A DNA stretch of 64,000 nt from Paenibacillus hemerocallicola (GCF_006265175.1 NZ_VDCQ01000017.1:78784-142783), one strand, 5' to 3'; shown: positions 1-9,497, counted from the first letter of the stretch. Notes: generated by a model from the sequence alone, not told the origin. A program made the numbers and translations.

Positions 1-497
1 CCTTCGGTCAACTGCCTCCAATCCTGATACAGCGAAGCGGTAACCGAGGTGAGCTTGCCGATGCTGCCGTCGAGGATCGCCTGACGGATATACAGAAACT
101 CCGGTTGAAAATGGCGCTGATACGAAACCTGCAGCAGCTTGCCGGCAGCGTCCGCCGCGGCTATGAGCATCTCCGCCTGCCGGGACGAGCAAGTCATCGG
201 CTTCTCGATCAGGACGTGGCAGCCGGCCTGAAGCGCATCCGACGCCTGTTCGTAATGCAGCGTATGCGGGGAGCAGATGACGACCGCATCCAGTCCGCCT
301 TCCTCGAGCATGCTTCGGTAATCGTCATGCTGCCTTGCGGCAGACAATCCGAACTTCCGGGCGAATCGTTCCCGGCTCTCCGCGTTCGGATCGGCCAGCG
401 CCGCCAGCTCCACCTCGTCGGCCAGCGCGCCGAGCTGCTCGCCGTGCCAATTCGAGATGCCGCCCGTACCGATCATGCCGAATCGCAATTTGTCCAT
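1..497 (-). CDS. Gfo/Idh/MocA family NAD(P)-dependent oxidoreductase (3' end outside window)
   Basis: Only the N-terminal 165 residues are inside the window; the gene runs off the left edge. The start is the ATG at 497. A Rossmann nucleotide-binding motif GTGGIS sits at residues 10-13 and the family's conserved EKP sequence at residues 98-100, with the usual 'CSPHTLH' loop before it. The family oxidises or reduces sugars, inositols and sugar acids with bound NAD(P). It is the last visible gene of the minus-strand operon that starts at 10484, about 90 bp after the YhcH-like gene. The substrate cannot be deduced. The family call is very secure; the reaction is unknown. Confidence 0.9.
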   Translation of the reverse strand, partial: MDKLRFGMIGTGGISNWHGEQLGALADEVELAALADPNAESRERFARKFGLSAARQHDDYRSMLEEGGLDAVVICSPHTLHYEQASDALQAGCHVLIEKPMTCSSRQAEMLIAAADAAGKLLQVSYQRHFQPEFLYIRQAILDGSIGKLTSVTASLYQDWRQLTE

Positions 498-587
498 TCC
501 GCCAACTCCCTCTCCTGGTTTCCCCTCCATTTACTGGTTCTATATATACCCTATTGAATCCTTCATCAAGTTATGCCGAGCCCTCTA

Positions 588-1109
588 CTAATCCGAATGG
601 TTCACATTCAACGACACGCTTCCGGCGGGCGCACTGCCTCCGAACAGCTTCTCGTCGATTTTGGCGACCATTCGGCGGACGTTCGTTTCTTGCGCGACAT
701 TGCAGCATGGTCGATGAATATCCGTCGGAAAAAAGACGGCAAACATGCCGGGCCGCTGTATAAGCTCGATTTCGTTCAGAACGGGCTCATAGAAGGCCAC
801 GTCTCTCGTGTCCAATTCGTCCTTGACTATCGTTTGCGAGGAAGACCATGGAGCTACGCCGATTTTCTCCTCGCCGCTGATTACGAACTGCACGTCCGTG
901 TACGTCCGATGCGTCTCCGCCTTTTGCGCTTCTTTCGGCTTCGTTGTCGTTTCTTTGATTGCGACCCGGATAAGGCCGTCCTCCAGCTCGTATTTTCCGT
1001 CGGCGACCCGCGAGAAATCGAGCGAGCGGATATGCTCCATCACGAGGCGGACCGCATTCGGATAAGCGTATTTTTCCTTATCCCAATTATCGAGATGTCC
1101 CCAGAACAA
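588..1109 (-). CDS. YhcH/YjgK/YiaL family protein (DUF386, sugar anomerase-like)
   Basis: A 173-residue protein of the YhcH/YjgK/YiaL (EbgC-like) cupin family. Characterised relatives act on sugar anomers or hemiacetals, such as sialic acid anomerase NanQ and the small beta-galactosidase subunit EbgC. Typical segments are 'AHRTYTDVQFVISGEE'-like (here ETHRTYTDVQFVISGEEKIG), a 'FYEP' turn, and a FFPTDIHRPC metal-site segment near the C-terminus. I chose the TTG start at 1109 because AAAGGAGG stands 7 nt before it and there is no in-frame ATG near. It lies between two Gfo/Idh/MocA genes, which suggests it supplies the right anomer to these dehydrogenases. That link is inference. Confidence 0.88.
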   Translation of the reverse strand: MFWGHLDNWDKEKYAYPNAVRLVMEHIRSLDFSRVADGKYELEDGLIRVAIKETTTKPKEAQKAETHRTYTDVQFVISGEEKIGVAPWSSSQTIVKDELDTRDVAFYEPVLNEIELIQRPGMFAVFFPTDIHRPCCNVAQETNVRRMVAKIDEKLFGGSAPAGSVSLNVNHSD

Positions 1110-1151
1110 GGCGCGTCCTCCTTTGCATCCATGAATGCCGGCGTCTCTCCG

Positions 1152-2213
1152 CTAATCCAGCCTGACTTCCCGTCCCAGCTTGGCCGATTCGTATATCGCG
1201 CTCAAAATGTTGATCATGTCCACGCCCTGCTCGGGCTTGAACACCGGCTCCGCGCGGCCCAGCACGACGTCGACGAAATGATGGATATTGTCCCCGTGGC
1301 CGTTGCCTTTCTTGGCAATCTGCGGTTGAACGTTGCACAGCGTCCCTTCGATTTCCGTAAACAGCTTCAAGTCCTCGTTGTTCAGGCTAAAGCCCGACTT
1401 CGTCCCGCGCAGCTCGACGAAGCGCGTCTCCTGCTCGATATTGGACGCCCAGCTGAATTCGAGCGCAAGCGTAGCCCCGTTGGCGAAGCGGATAAAACCG
1501 GTCGCCAAATCCTCCACGTCGAACACGCCGCCCGCCTGCTTCGAGCCGAACGCGCTATGCTCCGAATCGGCAAGCTCCGTTTCCGCGAACTTCGTATACG
1601 TCGAGCCGCTGACCGCAACCGGCTTCGGGTTGCCCATAAACCATAACGCCAGGTCGATCATATGGACGCCGAGATCGATCAGCGGACCGCCGCCCGACAG
1701 CTCCTTCGTCGTAAACCAGCCGCCCTTGCCCGGGATGCCCCGTCTGCGAATCCAGCCGCAGCGGCCCGTATAGATTTCGCCCATGTGACCGTTCTGCACA
1801 TACGCCTTCAAAAATTGCGCGACCGTCCGGAAACGGTTGTTGCGCATCACCATGAGCACCTTGCCGCTTTCCTCGGCGGCTGCGGCCATCTTCGCCGCTT
1901 CCTCCGGACTGACCGCGTCCGGCTTCTCGCAAAACACGTGCTTGCCGGCCTTCAGCGCCGCCACCGCTACTTCGGAATGGAACAAATTCGGCGTACAGAC
2001 GTTCACGATATCCAAATTCTCGCGTGCCAGCATTTCGTTGTAATCCGTGTAAACGGCGGGTATGCCGTGCTCGTCGGCGATTTTTTGCGCCGCTTCCTCG
2101 TTCGCGTCGCACAGGGCGACGACTTCCGTATCGGGATTGGCCAGCCAAGCGGGCAAGTGGGCTCCGCGGAACATGCCGCCCGTTCCGACCGCTCCTACTC
2201 TAAGTGCTGCCAT
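1152..2213 (-). CDS. Gfo/Idh/MocA family oxidoreductase
   Basis: A 353-residue dehydrogenase. It has the GTGGMF Rossmann loop at residues 10-15, EKP at 96-98 (the lysine is the usual catalytic or cofactor-contacting residue) and the C-terminal-domain signature GGGPLIDLGVHMIDLALWF. The ATG at 2213 is preferred over a GTG 9 nt upstream because GAAGG lies 8 nt before the ATG. It is a second family member in the same operon as the partial gene at 1-497. A ThuA-like gene sits 34 bp upstream; ThuA and a ThuB-type dehydrogenase work together on 3-keto sugars in rhizobia, so a 3-keto-glycoside role is possible. The substrate is unproven. Confidence 0.92.
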   Translation of the reverse strand: MAALRVGAVGTGGMFRGAHLPAWLANPDTEVVALCDANEEAAQKIADEHGIPAVYTDYNEMLARENLDIVNVCTPNLFHSEVAVAALKAGKHVFCEKPDAVSPEEAAKMAAAAEESGKVLMVMRNNRFRTVAQFLKAYVQNGHMGEIYTGRCGWIRRRGIPGKGGWFTTKELSGGGPLIDLGVHMIDLALWFMGNPKPVAVSGSTYTKFAETELADSEHSAFGSKQAGGVFDVEDLATGFIRFANGATLALEFSWASNIEQETRFVELRGTKSGFSLNNEDLKLFTEIEGTLCNVQPQIAKKGNGHGDNIHHFVDVVLGRAEPVFKPEQGVDMINILSAIYESAKLGREVRLD

Positions 2214-2247
2214 AACGTTCACCTTCTCTTTCTCGCGTATATGGATA

Positions 2248-2988
2248 TCAAGCCTTCTTCTCGTTCGGGACCGGCTCCAAGGCTGGCGCGGGTCCCGGCC
2301 GCTCGGTAAACTCCTTGAGCTCCGGCTCGGGCGCGGCCCAACGTACTCCGTTGGAGATGACGCGCAGCACGGTCGGATGATGGAAGGTCGGGTACGTTTC
2401 GTGCCCCGGGCGGAAGTAAAAAATTTTGCCCCGGCCCCGTTTGAACGTACAGCCGCTGCGGAACACCTCGCCCCCCTGGAACCAGCTCAGGAATACGAGC
2501 TCCTCAGGCTCGGGAATATCGAAAAACTCCCCGTACATCTCCTCCTGCTCCAGCTCGAAGAAGCGGTCCACTCCTTGGGCGATCGGGTGGGACGGATTGA
2601 CGACCCACAGCCGCTCCTTCTCGTCGGCCACCCTCCATAGGAGCGAGCACGTCGTTCCCATCAGCTTGCGGAACACTTTCGAGTAATGCGTCGAATGAAG
2701 CGCGATAAAGCCCATTCCGTCCAGCACTCTGGCGCACACCTTGTCGACGACCGCATCGTCCACTTCGTCATGGGCGCGGTGTCCCCACCAGACGAGCACA
2801 TCCGTCTCGCGCAGAACGTCATCCGTCAGCCCGTGCTCGGGCTCGGCGAGCGTCGCCGTGCGGATGGCGTAATCGTCGCAGCCGATGCCCTCGGCAATCG
2901 CTCCGTGTATCCCTTTCGGGTAAATCGCGGCCACTTTTTCCTTGCGCAGCTCGTGGCTGTACTCGTTCCATATCGTCACGCGAATCAT
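2248..2988 (-). CDS. ThuA-like trehalose-utilisation family protein
   Basis: A 246-residue protein of the ThuA family (class I glutamine-amidotransferase-like fold). The N-terminus reads [10 protein letters not shown], followed by a [14 protein letters not shown] segment and the [12 protein letters not shown] strand-turn that replaces the amidotransferase nucleophile elbow. Near the C-terminus, [19 protein letters not shown] is the family's conserved end. ThuA proteins belong to sugar and sugar-alcohol oxidation pathways beside Gfo/Idh/MocA enzymes. Start ATG at 2988 with GGGGAG 8 nt upstream. It precedes the dehydrogenase gene by 34 bp. Family call secure, biochemical step inferred. Confidence 0.9.
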   Translation of the reverse strand: MIRVTIWNEYSHELRKEKVAAIYPKGIHGAIAEGIGCDDYAIRTATLAEPEHGLTDDVLRETDVLVWWGHRAHDEVDDAVVDKVCARVLDGMGFIALHSTHYSKVFRKLMGTTCSLLWRVADEKERLWVVNPSHPIAQGVDRFFELEQEEMYGEFFDIPEPEELVFLSWFQGGEVFRSGCTFKRGRGKIFYFRPGHETYPTFHHPTVLRVISNGVRWAAPEPELKEFTERPGPAPALEPVPNEKKA

Positions 2989-3108
2989 GTCAAACGCTCC
3001 CCTCGCCGCTTTTCATCTTTTCCATAGCATAGTCCCGATTGCGAAAATCGCGTTCCGCCGGTTGCTTGACCTCCGTCAGCGTCGGGCATACGGCGTAGAG
3101 GCTGGCGA

Positions 3109-4125
3109 CTACTTCCCGACTACCAGCTTCCAGTAAGCGATTCGCTCCCTTTTCCACGTATACGCGATGTGCAGCTCGTCTCCGCTGGCGACGATGGCCG
3201 GGTACGAATATTCGCCGGGTTCGTCTTCCAGTACGAACTCCGCGTCCCAATTGGCGCCGTTATCTATCGAGAATCGCACGACAAGCGGCGTTCTGGCGCC
3301 CCTTCTGCCGGCCACCGGGTTGTACGCGAGGGCGAGCAAGCCGTCGTCCATCCGCGCGAGGTCGATTCCGCTATTGTTGTTCGGCAAGCCGATCGCATAA
3401 GCTTCTCCCCAAGTTTCGCCGCCATCGGCGGAATCGCTGCGGAACATATAGTCGTCGGTGCTGCGCAGCAGCATGTGCACTTGTCCGGGAGCGGATTCCC
3501 ACAATGTGGGCTGGATGACGCCTTTGTTGACGACCGTCCCAGGAGGCGGGGCTTCTCGGGCTTCCTCGCCCGGTGCAGCCGGCTCGGCTCTGCGCAGAGG
3601 TACGAGCTCCGTCCGTGTCCAGCTTGCCCCGTTATCCGAGGAAAGATCGACGAAAGCGTCCCAACGCGCCTTCGTCTCGATCGAGGCGGGAGCGGCCAGT
3701 ACGCCGCTGCTTAGACGGATCGGTTTGTTTTTGACCGGTCCTCTTCCGCCCTCGTCCCCCTCGACAAGCTCCTTCGGCGTCGTCCAGCTGCCGCCCCGGT
3801 CGTTCGATCGAGTCACCATCGTGCGCCAGCCCGGGATCGTATGTCCGGTTTTATAATACAGCGTTATGAGTCCGTCCTCGTCGCGAAACAGCACCGGATT
3901 CCACAGCGGCTCTTCGCTAGCCGCGATCCGCCTCGGCTCGCTCCAGCCGGCTCCCGACCGCTCCGCCGCCCAAATATCGACATCCGGCTTGCCTTCGGCC
4001 GTACCGCCGAACCAGGCTGCCAAAATTTCATCTCCGCCAAGCGAGATCAAGGTAGAGGCATGGCATGACTCAAAAGGACGATCGTCCTCGAATATATACT
4101 CTTTTGCAGCCGAAACGATTAACAT
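3109..4125 (-). CDS. BNR-repeat sialidase-like (exo-alpha-sialidase family) protein
   Basis: A 338-residue six-bladed-propeller-type protein of the sialidase/neuraminidase superfamily. Asp-box-like repeats are visible: SNDRGGSWTT, SSDNGASWTR, SADGGETWGE and SIDNGANWDA. The early segment 'CHASTLISLGGDEILAAWFGG' type (H near residue 21, GGTAEG near 43) is typical of the cytoplasmic sialidase-like family found in glycan-utilisation loci. I saw no signal peptide. Start ATG at 4125, only 2 nt after the TAG of the upstream gene (4128), so translation is probably coupled. It need not act on sialic acid; many members cleave other substrates or lyase products. True sialidase activity is uncertain. Confidence 0.82.
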   Translation of the reverse strand: MLIVSAAKEYIFEDDRPFESCHASTLISLGGDEILAAWFGGTAEGKPDVDIWAAERSGAGWSEPRRIAASEEPLWNPVLFRDEDGLITLYYKTGHTIPGWRTMVTRSNDRGGSWTTPKELVEGDEGGRGPVKNKPIRLSSGVLAAPASIETKARWDAFVDLSSDNGASWTRTELVPLRRAEPAAPGEEAREAPPPGTVVNKGVIQPTLWESAPGQVHMLLRSTDDYMFRSDSADGGETWGEAYAIGLPNNNSGIDLARMDDGLLALAYNPVAGRRGARTPLVVRFSIDNGANWDAEFVLEDEPGEYSYPAIVASGDELHIAYTWKRERIAYWKLVVGK

Positions 4126-4127
4126 GG

Positions 4128-6533
4128 CTAATTCCCACCCTTTGCATCGGATTGGCCGTTGGCGATAAGCGATACTTCCGCCACATTCAGCCGCTTGAAC
4201 CCGCGGATGCGGGCAAAGGTCAAAGCGAGCTTGCCGTCGCGATAAGCCTCCGCAGGCACGGCGCATTCGCGGATCGTAACGGACCCGGCCTTCACGGCGG
4301 CCGCCTCGTCCAGCACGAACTGGTCGTTCGCGGTCATACGGACCCAGCAGTCCCGCGGCGTATTGCCGCTCGTTTCCCCTACATAGACGGCCTTCACCGT
4401 ATAGCCGGCGGCCGGATCGAGCCTGTCGTATCGAACGACGATCGGCGTATCGAGCAGAGCGTTCGCATGGGCGACCCAGGCGAGCGGAATGCCGCCGAGC
4501 TCGTTTTGCCGTTCCTCGGACATCGACAGAAGGTGCATCGCGTGCGCGATTCTCGGGGAACGCAAGTAGCCCGGATCGGCTTCCCAGCCTTCCCCTCTGT
4601 CGACGCGGCGGAAGCCGCGCTCCGAGCCGAGATGGTCGTAATACCCGCCCGGACCGGGATTCGTCCGATCGAGCGCGCGCTCGAGCGCGGCAAGCCGATC
4701 CCGCTCCTCCCGCTCTCGCCGTATGGCGGCGAACTGCGCGCGCAGCCAGCGGACATCGTTCAGCGGCGCGTCGATGGCATCCATGAAGGCGCCACGCCCC
4801 TGAGATCTGGCATAATGGCGGGTGACGGTCAGCTGGTAGCCTATACCGGCGAACAAGTCGTCGGCCAATTGCTCGCACCGAAGCCTGTAATCGGCAGAGA
4901 CCGGCTCCGTCTTCGCCCGCCCGAGCAGCCGTTCCGCCCGTTCGATCGCCATAAGGCTCCCCGTCGCCGGCGCCTCCCGAAGCGCTTCCCTAGCCGCGTA
5001 TTCGAGCTCCGTCTCGTAGGCGAGCCGCCGTTTCGTATATGCGTCGAAGTAGGCGCGGAGCAGATGCATCTGGAACCGATAGCAGGCGAGCACCCGCCCG
5101 GACGACTCCCGCTCCAGCTGCCGCCATTGCGCCAGCGTCACCTCGACGCCGGCGTTTGCCGCCAGCGGACCGACCCAATTGTCCTCCAGCGCCAGCAAGC
5201 CCCGGGCGATCGCTTCCGCACGGTCGCTGTCGATGAACAATTTGGCGTAATCGGTAATCGTATCGATAACCGGCGTCGCCGGGTCCCAATCCTGATCGGA
5301 CCAGACGAATTTGTTCACGTCGTCATTGATCCCTTCGGAGTAGCAAATATTGCCGATCGCGTAAGGAGCCAGCACGTTATGGATATGCTTGTGCGCGACC
5401 GGCCGGGGATTGCAGCTTTCCCTTCCCAGGGTGAGGGCGTAAGCCGAATCCCAGTCGACCACCGGGTACTGGCAATGATAATTGTGCGTGATATCCTCGT
5501 AGCGTCGGATCGGATACCGATCGGGGATAAGCCGCCTGAGCTCGGGCAGGGGCACGTCGACATGCGGGCCGAATACGATTCCGCCCAGCCATTCCGGCTC
5601 CAGGCTCACCTGCCGGTAAAACGCCTCCATCCAAGCGGCCGAATCGTAACGCATAATTTGCGGCGACAGCCATATTTTCGCCTCCGGGTGGTAGCGCCTC
5701 AGCAGCAGGGCGACCTTCTCCGACCATGCGAACAAAGGATCGGGATCCAGCTTCCCCGGATCGCTGCCGGGAATGAACAGAGCGGCAATGCGCGGCAGCT
5801 TGGCGAATATGTCCTCCCGCTCGGCCAGCTCCGCCCGCACCGCCTCTGGATCCGAATAGTCGTCGCCCATGTTCGGGTACCAAATCCAAGTATCCAGCCC
5901 GTAGCTGTCGATAACGCGCGCAATGCCGATCATCATCTCCAGCGGCTCGACCTTCATCAGCGGACCGCTCGGACGATCGTCGGTTCTCGGCGGCAATATT
6001 TCGATGCTGTTCGCCCCAAAAAAGGCCAGCTCGCGAATGTATTGATCGAATTGCCCGATGCTCCAGGCGTCGAAGGCGTTGTTTTTCGGCCTGTAGCCGA
6101 GCTGATGTCCGCGCAAAGCGGATGATGGGGACGTGACGATGTCAAGCTCGCCGTCCAGCCGGACCGTTCCTTCGCTCCAGCGCAGCTGCCGCAGCAGTTT
6201 GCCGACCCCGTACAGCACGCCCCGCGCATCGGCTCCGGCCACTATGACGGCAGGCTGTGCGGCCCCGCTCGAGGCTCGCAGAATATACCCTTCGGGCTTC
6301 AGCTGCGCCAACCCGCCGGGCAGCTCCAAGCCGTCGACCTCCCTCAACGATTCGGTCGTACCGACCGCGATGACGGGAACGTCCGGCTCCGTGCATTCAT
6401 GCTTGTTGCTCCAGACGATACCGCTGCGCTTGGCAACCTCATCGATAAGCGCCGCGATCGCTTTCGCTTCCGGTCCGGCCAATCCGGGGGCGCTCACGAC
6501 AACGGCTCGGCTTAAATCGATCGTGCGGCTCAT
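4128..6533 (-). CDS. Putative glycoside hydrolase with GH67/GH20-type N-terminal domain
   Basis: An 801-residue protein. Residues about 1-145 resemble the alpha/beta domain found ahead of the barrel in GH67 alpha-glucuronidases and GH20/GH84 hexosaminidases (PVIAVGTTESL, then VIVAGADARGVLYGVGKLLR). A (beta/alpha)8-like region begins at LRGHQLGYRPKNNAFDAW and contains FGANSIEILPP and WIWYPNMGDDY. A long helical C-terminal part follows and the protein ends in a small beta domain. No signal peptide, so probably cytoplasmic. Its ATG (6533) overlaps the TGA of the HAD gene (ATGA). I cannot assign the catalytic acids or substrate; a uronic-acid or hexosamine-capped oligosaccharide is a guess. Confidence 0.7.
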   Translation of the reverse strand: MSRTIDLSRAVVVSAPGLAGPEAKAIAALIDEVAKRSGIVWSNKHECTEPDVPVIAVGTTESLREVDGLELPGGLAQLKPEGYILRASSGAAQPAVIVAGADARGVLYGVGKLLRQLRWSEGTVRLDGELDIVTSPSSALRGHQLGYRPKNNAFDAWSIGQFDQYIRELAFFGANSIEILPPRTDDRPSGPLMKVEPLEMMIGIARVIDSYGLDTWIWYPNMGDDYSDPEAVRAELAEREDIFAKLPRIAALFIPGSDPGKLDPDPLFAWSEKVALLLRRYHPEAKIWLSPQIMRYDSAAWMEAFYRQVSLEPEWLGGIVFGPHVDVPLPELRRLIPDRYPIRRYEDITHNYHCQYPVVDWDSAYALTLGRESCNPRPVAHKHIHNVLAPYAIGNICYSEGINDDVNKFVWSDQDWDPATPVIDTITDYAKLFIDSDRAEAIARGLLALEDNWVGPLAANAGVEVTLAQWRQLERESSGRVLACYRFQMHLLRAYFDAYTKRRLAYETELEYAAREALREAPATGSLMAIERAERLLGRAKTEPVSADYRLRCEQLADDLFAGIGYQLTVTRHYARSQGRGAFMDAIDAPLNDVRWLRAQFAAIRREREERDRLAALERALDRTNPGPGGYYDHLGSERGFRRVDRGEGWEADPGYLRSPRIAHAMHLLSMSEERQNELGGIPLAWVAHANALLDTPIVVRYDRLDPAAGYTVKAVYVGETSGNTPRDCWVRMTANDQFVLDEAAAVKAGSVTIRECAVPAEAYRDGKLALTFARIRGFKRLNVAEVSLIANGQSDAKGGN

Positions 6534-7345
6534 CGGCTTTCGAGCCCCAGCCACTCGAGCCATTCGCCGGCATTGGCGAAATCTCCGGCGATGCGCTCGG
6601 CGCCCGCCGCGAGCAGCCGCTCCCGCTTCACCGGGTTTACGCCCTCCCGTCGGTTCTCGTCGCTTGCTATGCCGAGCGCGAGCGCCCCGTTCTCGCGGGC
6701 CAGACGAATTTCCACCTTGCCGTCGCCGATAATCGCCAGCTCTTGGCCGCGAAATCCTTTTTCCTTCAGCAGGTCGGCGATGACCTTTTCCTTCGAGCAA
6801 TCGGCGCGTCCGACCGGAGCTCCGGCTATTTCGCGGAAATACCGCTGCACGCCCAGCACCTTCGCTTCATGGACCACGTCGGGATGGTCGGTTCCGCTTG
6901 CTACATACATGTCGACGCCCCGCTCGCGCAGAAGCTCGAGAAACGCCTCCGAGCCTTTCATCAAAAAGTCCGTCGCCTCAAGACGCCCGGCCTCCAGGTC
7001 GGCGATGCGGCCATTCACGCTTTGCAGCAAACGCCGGTTGTATTCCGCCTTGTATTCCCACTCCCCGAGTATGTGCGGATTCCAGCCTTTCTCGGCGACT
7101 TTCTCCGCCAGCCACCTCATTTGGAATATCGTCTGGATGCCGGTAGACTGATCGATGTAAGCCGCTATTTCGTCGTCCAACGATTTCGAGTCCTCCGGGG
7201 TCAGCGCCCTCGGTCCGGCGATCGCTTCCTTCATCATCGGGGCCATCGTTTCTTCCCATCCCGCCCGAAGCGTCGACAGCGTACCGTCGAAATCGAACAG
7301 CACGGCCTTGATCGGCTCCTTGCGCCGCGAATTGCTGGATGTCAT
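6530..7345 (-). CDS. HAD-superfamily hydrolase (phosphatase)
   Basis: A 271-residue HAD hydrolase with the nucleophile motif DFDGT at residues 18-22 and a motif-III/IV stretch ELAIIGDGKVEI near residue 210. There the usual second Asp of the GDxxxD pattern is Glu. A cap of about 100 residues with helices lies between motif I and the 'VASGTDHP' motif II, as in phosphoglycolate/beta-phosphoglucomutase-like enzymes. It probably removes phosphate from a sugar phosphate. Start ATG at 7345 with GGGAGG 9 nt upstream; its stop overlaps the next gene (ATGA at 6530-6533). Substrate unknown. Confidence 0.88.
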   Translation of the reverse strand: MTSSNSRRKEPIKAVLFDFDGTLSTLRAGWEETMAPMMKEAIAGPRALTPEDSKSLDDEIAAYIDQSTGIQTIFQMRWLAEKVAEKGWNPHILGEWEYKAEYNRRLLQSVNGRIADLEAGRLEATDFLMKGSEAFLELLRERGVDMYVASGTDHPDVVHEAKVLGVQRYFREIAGAPVGRADCSKEKVIADLLKEKGFRGQELAIIGDGKVEIRLARENGALALGIASDENRREGVNPVKRERLLAAGAERIAGDFANAGEWLEWLGLESR

Positions 7346-7360
7346 CCCATGCAGCCTCCC

Positions 7361-9448
7361 TTAACTGATCGTAGTAATTGCCCGCTCTTCGCCGCCTCCG
7401 TGAAGCTGCAGCGCTTCCCATATGGCCGGAATCGTCCTCTCGTGCAGCCCTTCGAAGTGAAAGCCTTTCCCGCCGAGGCTTGTCGGCCGGTGAACGATAT
7501 TTTTGCGCGGACGATAGTAGTAGTCCCAGTCCTCGTAGCCGACCTTCTTGTGATAATCGCCCAGCCTTACGATATCGAAATTGGCGGTCGTAATATGATG
7601 GACGGGATATTGCAAATTTCGCGAGATCGACAGCGCCTTCAGAAACACCTCCGGCCCGGTCACGCTCGAGCCGAAATTTACGAATACGCCGCCCTCCAAT
7701 TTCGCCACCGTCAGGCAATAGGACTGAAAATCGAAGCCGCTCGCTTGCCCCTGTACGGCGAAATCGCTCAGCGGATGAAGCTGCACGTCGTCGGGACCGA
7801 TCGTAATGTGGCACGTGTACGGGATATCCGCCCGGATGCAAGCGCCGATCAAACTGTCCTCGATGTACGGGAATCGCTCCGGGTTGCTTTTGGCGTAATG
7901 GATCAGGCTTTCTCCATAGCCTAAATCGTTGACGTAGCCGTCGGCCAGCGCCCGATGCACGATGTCGCCGGTTTCTTGCCACATGCCGAGCTTGCCCTCG
8001 GCCAGCGTCCCCGGCTCCGACGCCTCCGCCTCGCCGAATGCCGCCAGCTCGACATCCTGCATGCAGGCCGCTCCCGTCAGCGCCAAGTGCGACACGCAGC
8101 CGGAGCGGATCATGTCGATCAAGTAGCGGTGAACGCCCGCCCCGATCACGTGGCTGCCGAGCGATACGAGAATGCGGTTGCCCCGCTCCTTGGCCTCCCT
8201 CAGTCTGACGATGAAATCGTCGAGCTGCGGGTCGCTCCACCGCTCCGGAAACGGCGCTTGACCGGGAACATAAGCGATTCGAGGCTTCGAATCGGTCGGC
8301 TCGTTTAGCTCCCCCAGCGGGGCGGAAGCTTTCGGTTGATGCAGGAACAGCCTGCTCCGCCTCGAGCGAATCGGATACATCCTCGCCGCCGGCTCCTTCG
8401 CCCGTGGTATCGTCCCTGCCTCCGACTGTTCGCTTGCCGTGGCAGCCGTCGGGAACTCCACGCCCAGCTCGCGCTTCCGCTGCAGCAGCCGGTCGAACAA
8501 CGCGGGTATCGTATATTGGTGCAGCCCATGGAACAGGAAGCCGCTTCCGCCGATTTCCTCCAGCCGATCGATCAGCACGCGCCGCGGTCTATAATGGTAG
8601 TCCGGGTCCGACTCGGGCGGGCGGGAGTCCGCGGTCACCGGCACGATATCGAAATTGGCGGCGACGATGTCCCGCATCGACAGCCCTTTGTTGCGGGCCA
8701 ACGACAAGGCCCGCAGAAAAATTTCCGGTCCGGAAATCGCCGAGCCGAAATTCAGAAAAACGCCGCCGTTCCGCATCTCCGCAACCGAACGGCACATCGT
8801 GCGGAAATCTTCCCCGGACGCCGCCCCGAGCGCGTGAAAATCGACGATCGGATGCTGATGGATAATATCGGTGCCGATCGAAATATGGCAAGTATAAGGC
8901 ACCCCGTAACGCTGGCACTGCACGAACACGCAGTCGTCATAATGCGGGAACCGTTCCGGATGGGCCGACAAGTACCGATATAGACTCGGCCCGTAGCCCA
9001 AGCCGAGCGCGGCCCCCTGCTGAATCGCCTCGTTCATGTAACGGCCCGTTTCCTCCCACATGCCGAACGAGCCGTCCTCGATCGAGCGGGCCACGTCCTC
9101 GGACGTCTCGCCCATATAGGCAAGCTCGAAATCGTGGATGCTCGTCGCCCCGTTGCCGGAGACGTGGGTCAAAAATCCGTGCCGCACGAGCTCGATCACG
9201 TATCGGGACATTCCGTTTTTGATCACGTGCGCCCCCATCGACCAGACGACCGGCTTGCCGGAGAGCCGAGCGGACAGGATCGTCTCGACGAGCCGGACGA
9301 ACGGCTCGCTTGAAGCCCCCCGCCACGGTTCGGCATGCGGATCGGGCTCGTAGGGACGGGCCATGTTTCGAATCGTCACCAGATTGGTCCGCTCATGGAC
9401 GGAGTTCGTCCGGATACCGGCAAAAGACAATCGTTTCGCGTTAGTCAT
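7361..9448 (-). CDS. Tandem-duplicated deoxyhypusine-synthase-like protein of unknown function
   Basis: A 695-residue protein built of two homologous halves (about residues 40-330 and 395-685) joined by a Ser/Ala/Arg-rich linker. Shared landmarks are a SLGSHVI or SMGAHVI strand, ATSIHDFEL vs ACMQDVEL, GMWEETGRYMNEA vs GMWQETGDIVHRA, PYTCHISIGTDIIHQHP vs PYTCHITIGPDDVQLHP, GGVFLNFGSAISGPE vs GGVFVNFGSSVTGPE, and ANFDIV. Each half resembles bacterial proteins of about 330 residues sometimes described as deoxyhypusine-synthase-like Rossmann proteins. That fold assignment is from memory and tentative. Half 1 keeps GTDIIHQHP; half 2 is altered (GPDDVQLHP). Start ATG at 9448 with AGGGAGG 9 nt before. 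It lies between an epimerase-like gene and the HAD gene, 49 and 15 bp apart. Function unknown. Confidence 0.6.
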   Translation of the reverse strand: MTNAKRLSFAGIRTNSVHERTNLVTIRNMARPYEPDPHAEPWRGASSEPFVRLVETILSARLSGKPVVWSMGAHVIKNGMSRYVIELVRHGFLTHVSGNGATSIHDFELAYMGETSEDVARSIEDGSFGMWEETGRYMNEAIQQGAALGLGYGPSLYRYLSAHPERFPHYDDCVFVQCQRYGVPYTCHISIGTDIIHQHPIVDFHALGAASGEDFRTMCRSVAEMRNGGVFLNFGSAISGPEIFLRALSLARNKGLSMRDIVAANFDIVPVTADSRPPESDPDYHYRPRRVLIDRLEEIGGSGFLFHGLHQYTIPALFDRLLQRKRELGVEFPTAATASEQSEAGTIPRAKEPAARMYPIRSRRSRLFLHQPKASAPLGELNEPTDSKPRIAYVPGQAPFPERWSDPQLDDFIVRLREAKERGNRILVSLGSHVIGAGVHRYLIDMIRSGCVSHLALTGAACMQDVELAAFGEAEASEPGTLAEGKLGMWQETGDIVHRALADGYVNDLGYGESLIHYAKSNPERFPYIEDSLIGACIRADIPYTCHITIGPDDVQLHPLSDFAVQGQASGFDFQSYCLTVAKLEGGVFVNFGSSVTGPEVFLKALSISRNLQYPVHHITTANFDIVRLGDYHKKVGYEDWDYYYRPRKNIVHRPTSLGGKGFHFEGLHERTIPAIWEALQLHGGGEERAITTIS

Positions 9449-9497
9449 CGCGCAAATCCTCCCTCTCCTTCTCATCCGTCCGACGCCAGAACGGCTC

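Noticed and set aside
3109..4878. Extending the sialidase-like protein upstream to 589 residues
   Set aside because: The extra N-terminus overlaps the upstream gene in another frame and is Arg-rich shadow sequence. The ATG at 4125, 2 nt after the upstream stop, gives the normal family N-terminus.
4065..6125. Long plus-strand open frames opposite the GH67/GH20-like gene and many similar ones elsewhere
   Set aside because: They are antisense shadows of GC-rich coding sequence, rich in Arg/Pro/Ala, with no start signals, and they contradict well-supported minus-strand genes.
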